From Polytrichum commune (taxonomy: Eukaryota > Streptophyta > Polytrichopsida > Polytrichales > Polytrichaceae), in assembly GCA_950295325.1 (NCBI GenBank), contig OX485803.1:75035554-75099553 (forward strand): a stretch of 64,000 bases of DNA, read 5' to 3'. Shown here piece after piece: positions 60,291 to 64,000 of the stretch. The notes below the pieces were generated by a model. The model was given only the letters and a program-made list of their open reading frames with translations. It was not told the origin of the DNA and searched no databases. The translations under genes were made by a program, and so were the position numbers. Positions within the stretch are counted from its first letter, which is position 1; the number at the start of each line of letters is the position of its first letter.

Positions 60291-61088
60291 TATTTTCTGC
60301 CACCAGGGACAGACTGATAAAGAACTTGTGAGAACTTGGGAACGGAACGGAACCGCTCCAGATGTCGAGGAGCCCGGACTCATAACGGTTTTTTGAAATC
60401 TATGTATGTAACACTCTGCAGATGTCACACACTTCGTTGTAACACCTAGGATATGTGGAGCTCCAAGGTTGACATTCAATGAGTAGGGTAGGCAGCCACT
60501 TACCTAATGTGCATCAATCCTTGAAGCTAATTTTGTTCCTAAATTGGGTTGTATTGTCTTTGCAATGCATGCGGTAGTGTAAATATCTCACAGACAGGCC
60601 GCTAAAAGGTTGAAATTTCTTAGCTGGGGGGAACATCGTCCGGAGTGAAAACCTAAAAACCATTTTCTATCCTTCGGCTAGGGCTTGTTGAGCTTCTGTA
60701 AATAAGTAGTTCTAATTGGGATATTCAAGTGGTTTGCAGGTGGATGCTGAGAATTTCCTTACTGGATTCTCGAAGTTTGTGGGTCTCGGAAGGAACCCTA
60801 CTGGGAAACCCTGAAGGATGATATCTCCAACCCGGAAGGTAGGATCACCAATATCAGGACCAGCTTAGGTGATTTCCAAGGAAACGTTGGGATTCATCAT
60901 GAGGGTTTGGGGACTCGGTGGGCAAGGAAAGACTTTGAACCTTTTGTAAAGCAGTCATCAGTAGCAGTAGCACAAGGTGATAAGGAAAAGGCTTTTGAAA
61001 CGTAACAAGAAAATTACATGGTGTTTGTTAAGACCTTTCAAACTGATTACAGAAGTGGAATAAGTAGTAAAGTAGCGATCACATTGCG
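60291..61088. other. 5' flank of the Sfi1-like gene
   Basis: No clear exon. It probably holds the promoter and leader, but upstream coding exons cannot be excluded. Confidence 0.35.
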
Positions 61089-64000
61089 ATGGGATCATCT
61101 GTGGAAAATAGAGGAGGGACGTGCCCAGCGATGGTAATTGACAACCACGAACACCTCCAGAGCTATGTAGCCAAGAAGCAAGTCAGCTTTGATGTCAAAG
61201 CCGCACAACAGCGAGCGGGGAACGCTGTTCAATCTGACTGCCAGCCTTCCTCCTCAAAGAATCCGATTCCCATTGGAGAGGTGTACAAATTTTTCTGGCA
61301 TCATCCCTAAGCCTTTAGCTCATTTGATGTCGCCCTTCAGCAATCCTCCTGCAATAATACTATACTCTCCCATTTGCACTTGATTAGGTTGTCATTATGT
61401 TTGGTTGTTGTTCATCATCTCCCTTGCACAGGATTCTGTGCGTGAGATGCAGCAAATGGAGAAGATGCATGACAGTGTGCTGGATGCGATTCATGCCGCC
61501 CTGTCGAAGGAGAGTTTGATCAAGAAGCTCGTCCTTCCGTTCAACGAGACTATCGATTCCGCAACCAAGGTAAATATCCAGACGAAATCCTAAATGCTTG
61601 CTGCTCTGTTTCCACCGCCTTGTTAGGATCCTGGTGCCATGTGCAGCTTGATTCGTGATGTCAGTCACACACCAATCCGTCGAGTATTGGATGTATGTCT
61701 TCACTTTACATGAGCTACGGTAGATGGATCTGCAATAGTTACTTTTTTTCCGACTAAGCCCACTTCTAGAATTTGAAACAAGCTGGTACAAGATGACTAG
61801 CAAATCCGAATCGAGGCCGTAGCAGATTTCCTCACAGTTTTTGGAGCTCATGCAGATATCCTATCCATTATCAAAGTGAAGAATCTCATGCTCATTAGAT
61901 GGTCAGGAAGGGCCCCTCCAATTATGTTTGACTACTGAGCCTACAATGGTTATCATATTTTGAGCAAGCAGTTCATTCTCTTCTCAACACGTCTTTTTGG
62001 TATCCGTTCTTGGAGCCACACCAAACCACACACCACTCAAATGTAAGTGTCTTGATAAGAAAAGTAACCGAACAAGGGCTGTCTACCTTATGATTTGTGT
62101 ACATTCATCATGACTGAGTCACATGTTTGGAGCAGAAAGTGGGTTCGTCACGGTGGGAATGGCAGAAGAATACCGCTCTCTTAGAGCTCGAGAACCGAAA
62201 TCAGCACCTCCAGCATCTCCTTTCTCAGGTACGTAGCTGGCTGTTCCAAGTGAATTAATTTGGTTACTCATTCCTCTAATACCCCTTACTCAGAGGTTTC
62301 ATGGCAGGACTCCTCTACTGATTTCTGCAACATACTGAACGGAAAACTACTGTGATAAAATGTAGGTTTATTTTCAAAAATCACATCTCTGTTAGCATAG
62401 CGTGCATGCAAGGACATCTCCCAAACAGCAGGGCCTTGTTTGTGAAGCCTTAAGTTAATAGTAGCAAGGTCTTCTCTAGATCTGAAGGTCCCTTACTTAT
62501 TGGAGAAATCAGTGCACGTTGCAAGTGAAAGTCTTATCGTTGAAGAGACAAAAGGAATGTGCTCACCATCTTACCAGGTCGGTTTGGGTTTGTTTGTGGA
62601 ACATAGGCAGGGAGGGACGCCATTGAGCTTGAGTCACGTGCACAGGAGGATCGCAAATTGTTGGAGCAAACCTTGCAAAGAAACAAAGAGGAAGCAATGT
62701 TGTTAGCGAAAGCGCGTGACATACGGGCCCGGCTCGTGGAGCAGATGCAAATCATGGCCCGCAGCAAGCATCTTAAATCCACCCTCTCCGCCTGGCACCA
62801 CTTCTGCGACAAAGCACGCAAGAAAAGGGTATGTACACACATCTCCTCAACAGCACCCAGATATGTTATAGCATCATCATATGCCACACACCAATTCATG
62901 TTTTTGCGTTCCACTTCTGTGGGTTTCACAATTCAAGTTTCAGAGTCAGAGTTGCGAGTCAGATTTCAAGGTTCAGAGTCAAAGTTAAGATGCAAAAGTT
63001 ATGAGAGGTCAAAGTGAAGGTATATGATCTCTTTACGTGATCATATAAGCCCTCCCAATTGTGTTCACTATTGCAACCAGAACGGTGTCTATATTATGAG
63101 TACATAGCCGATTCCCACCATAACACACCTGTCCTTAACTACACGGCGTCATACCACGTACCACTCAAATGCAAGCATCCTAATTAAGAAGAGTGGCCAC
63201 ATAAGACCCACATACCTTACATCAATGTCCTATCACAAATCACAGGTGATGTTTAGCAGGCCGTCAATGTATTATACATTTTGGAACGGCGAAGGAAGGC
63301 ACATGGACGTTGACACAATCACCGTTTTGAAGTCCCAAAAAGGCCGCCAAACGTAGCATGTTGAGCAGATAGCAGCATTTTTAGAGGGGACATTGATTAA
63401 TGGGCTGAGACAGGATCGGCCCAAACCGGTCACTAACAATGTGCATGTGTTTCATGGCGTAATTGCACAGGCTTTACGAAGGGCGGAACGGATGTGGCGA
63501 GCTCGCACCCTGCTCAAGTCCTTCACTGCATTCGTGGCAGGCTGTGACCGCAGCAAACACACACTCAATCTGAACCAATATGCCGCGCAACACCGAAGCC
63601 GAATCTTGCTCCTCTCCGCCATCCGTGTGTGGTGGCGAGGAGCGCTGCTGAGGCGAGACGCCAAGGACAAGTTCCATGGCTTCACCACCTTCTGGGCGCG
63701 GTACCGACTGCGCCTTGTGATGGTCCACTGGCAAAACCATTGTGTCCAAGTCCGGTCGGAGGTTTTGATTCGGAAAAAGGCCATCCGCTTCCTGTATTTC
63801 AGCTTCCTCCGTCGGGCTTGGCGAGGTTGGATCTACCACACCGCATCGGCGCATGAGAAAAAGCTGAATGCGGAGCTGTTTGTGTTCTTGCGAGTCGCTC
63901 GAGAGTGCTTGCAAAACTGGCACGGGTTGATTGTGCGCAAGAAACAAAGGGCACGCCAACTGGAAATGGGTGGGTATTCACCTATGGCTATTAACCTGTT
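61089..64000 (+). CDS. Sfi1-like centrin-binding-repeat protein, partial at right edge
   Basis: Visible exons: 61089-61280, 61432-61569, 62136-62228, 62607-62828 and 63471 to the edge (open to the end of the window; a donor near 63,970 is possible). All introns are GT-AG and phase 0. Exons 2-4 encode a probable coiled coil (for example EWQKNTALLELENRNQHLQ and LLEQTLQRNKEEAM). Exons 4 and 5 carry spaced aromatic/basic repeats of the Sfi1 type: LKSTLSAWHHFCDKARKK, LLSAIRVWWRGALLRR, FHGFTTFWARYRLR, FLRRAWRGWIYH and CLQNWHGLIVRKK. Sfi1 repeats are long helices that bind centrin at centrosomes and basal bodies, so a role in the centriole or flagellar apparatus of motile sperm is likely by inference. 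The exons are noticeably richer in G and C than the introns. The start ATG at 61,089 is the first in frame, but earlier exons are possible. Confidence 0.75.
61880..62050 (-). repeat. Family F copy in an intron of the Sfi1-like gene
   Basis: GACTACTGAGCCTACAATGG, TTGAGCAAGCAGTTCA, CACGTCTTTTTGGTATCCG and ACACCACTCAAATGTAAGTG. Confidence 0.7.
63030..63225 (-). repeat. Family F copy in the next intron of the Sfi1-like gene
   Basis: CCCTCCCAATTGTGTTCAC, ACCACTCAAATGCAAGCATC, TTAATTAAGAAGAGTGGCCA and a CATACCTTACAT edge. Confidence 0.7.

Noticed and set aside
63474-63959. Long minus-strand frames opposite the last Sfi1-like exon
   Set aside because: The plus strand encodes clear Sfi1-type repeats; the GC-rich exon keeps antisense frames open by chance.

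Overview
The window looks like repeat-rich nuclear DNA of a land plant or close streptophyte relative. The reasons are GT-AG introns of roughly 90 to 2,000 bases, TTTAGGG-type telomere motifs, a plant-type ATG11 gene and an overall AT-rich base composition. A partial gene for an Sfi1-like, centrin-binding-repeat protein at the right edge suggests a lineage that still makes centrioles and swimming sperm (bryophyte, lycophyte, fern or charophyte rather than a flowering plant). The species cannot be named from the sequence.

Layout. 1-2.1 kb: noncoding, with one MITE. 2.2-6.3 kb: an intact three-exon gene of the DUF7869 type, probably a transposase-like RNase H-fold protein, preceded by about 850 bases holding at least six near-perfect 26-28 bp palindromes plus half-sites. 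6.9-31 kb: a nest of transposable elements. These include PIF/Harbinger-like elements with TTA or TAA target duplications, hAT-like elements made of GGGTGGGCAT units, two tRNA-related SINEs, a pogo/Tigger C-terminal relic, an element with TAGTTAACTA arrays, a CACTA (TNP2 plus DUF4218) relic and Stowaway-like MITEs. 30-34 kb: two copies of a non-LTR retrotransposon whose 3' half encodes RNase H, a CCHC finger and a restriction-like endonuclease. 35.4-37.3 kb: an array of a degenerate 15 bp motif. 37.5-42.4 kb: a foldback element, a complete PIF-like element and a reverse-transcriptase relic.

Genes. 42.5-52.9 kb (minus strand) is ATG11, the scaffold of the ATG1/ATG13 autophagy kinase complex. 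I traced ten coding exons with compatible phases; the last encodes only the start of the conserved C-terminal part before a stop. 56.46-57.35 kb (plus) is an intact gene of unknown function with a C-terminal membrane anchor. 61.1 kb to the edge (plus) is the Sfi1-like gene, five exons visible.

The cellular genes show no operon-like or pathway link. What ties the window together is layered transposon insertion. Several insertions are confirmed by target-site duplications, and three also by split or uninterrupted sister copies. One short repeat family (called F here) recurs at least ten times, mainly in introns. The most unusual signals are the palindrome array with its DUF7869 gene, and the retrotransposon combining RNase H with a restriction-like nuclease.
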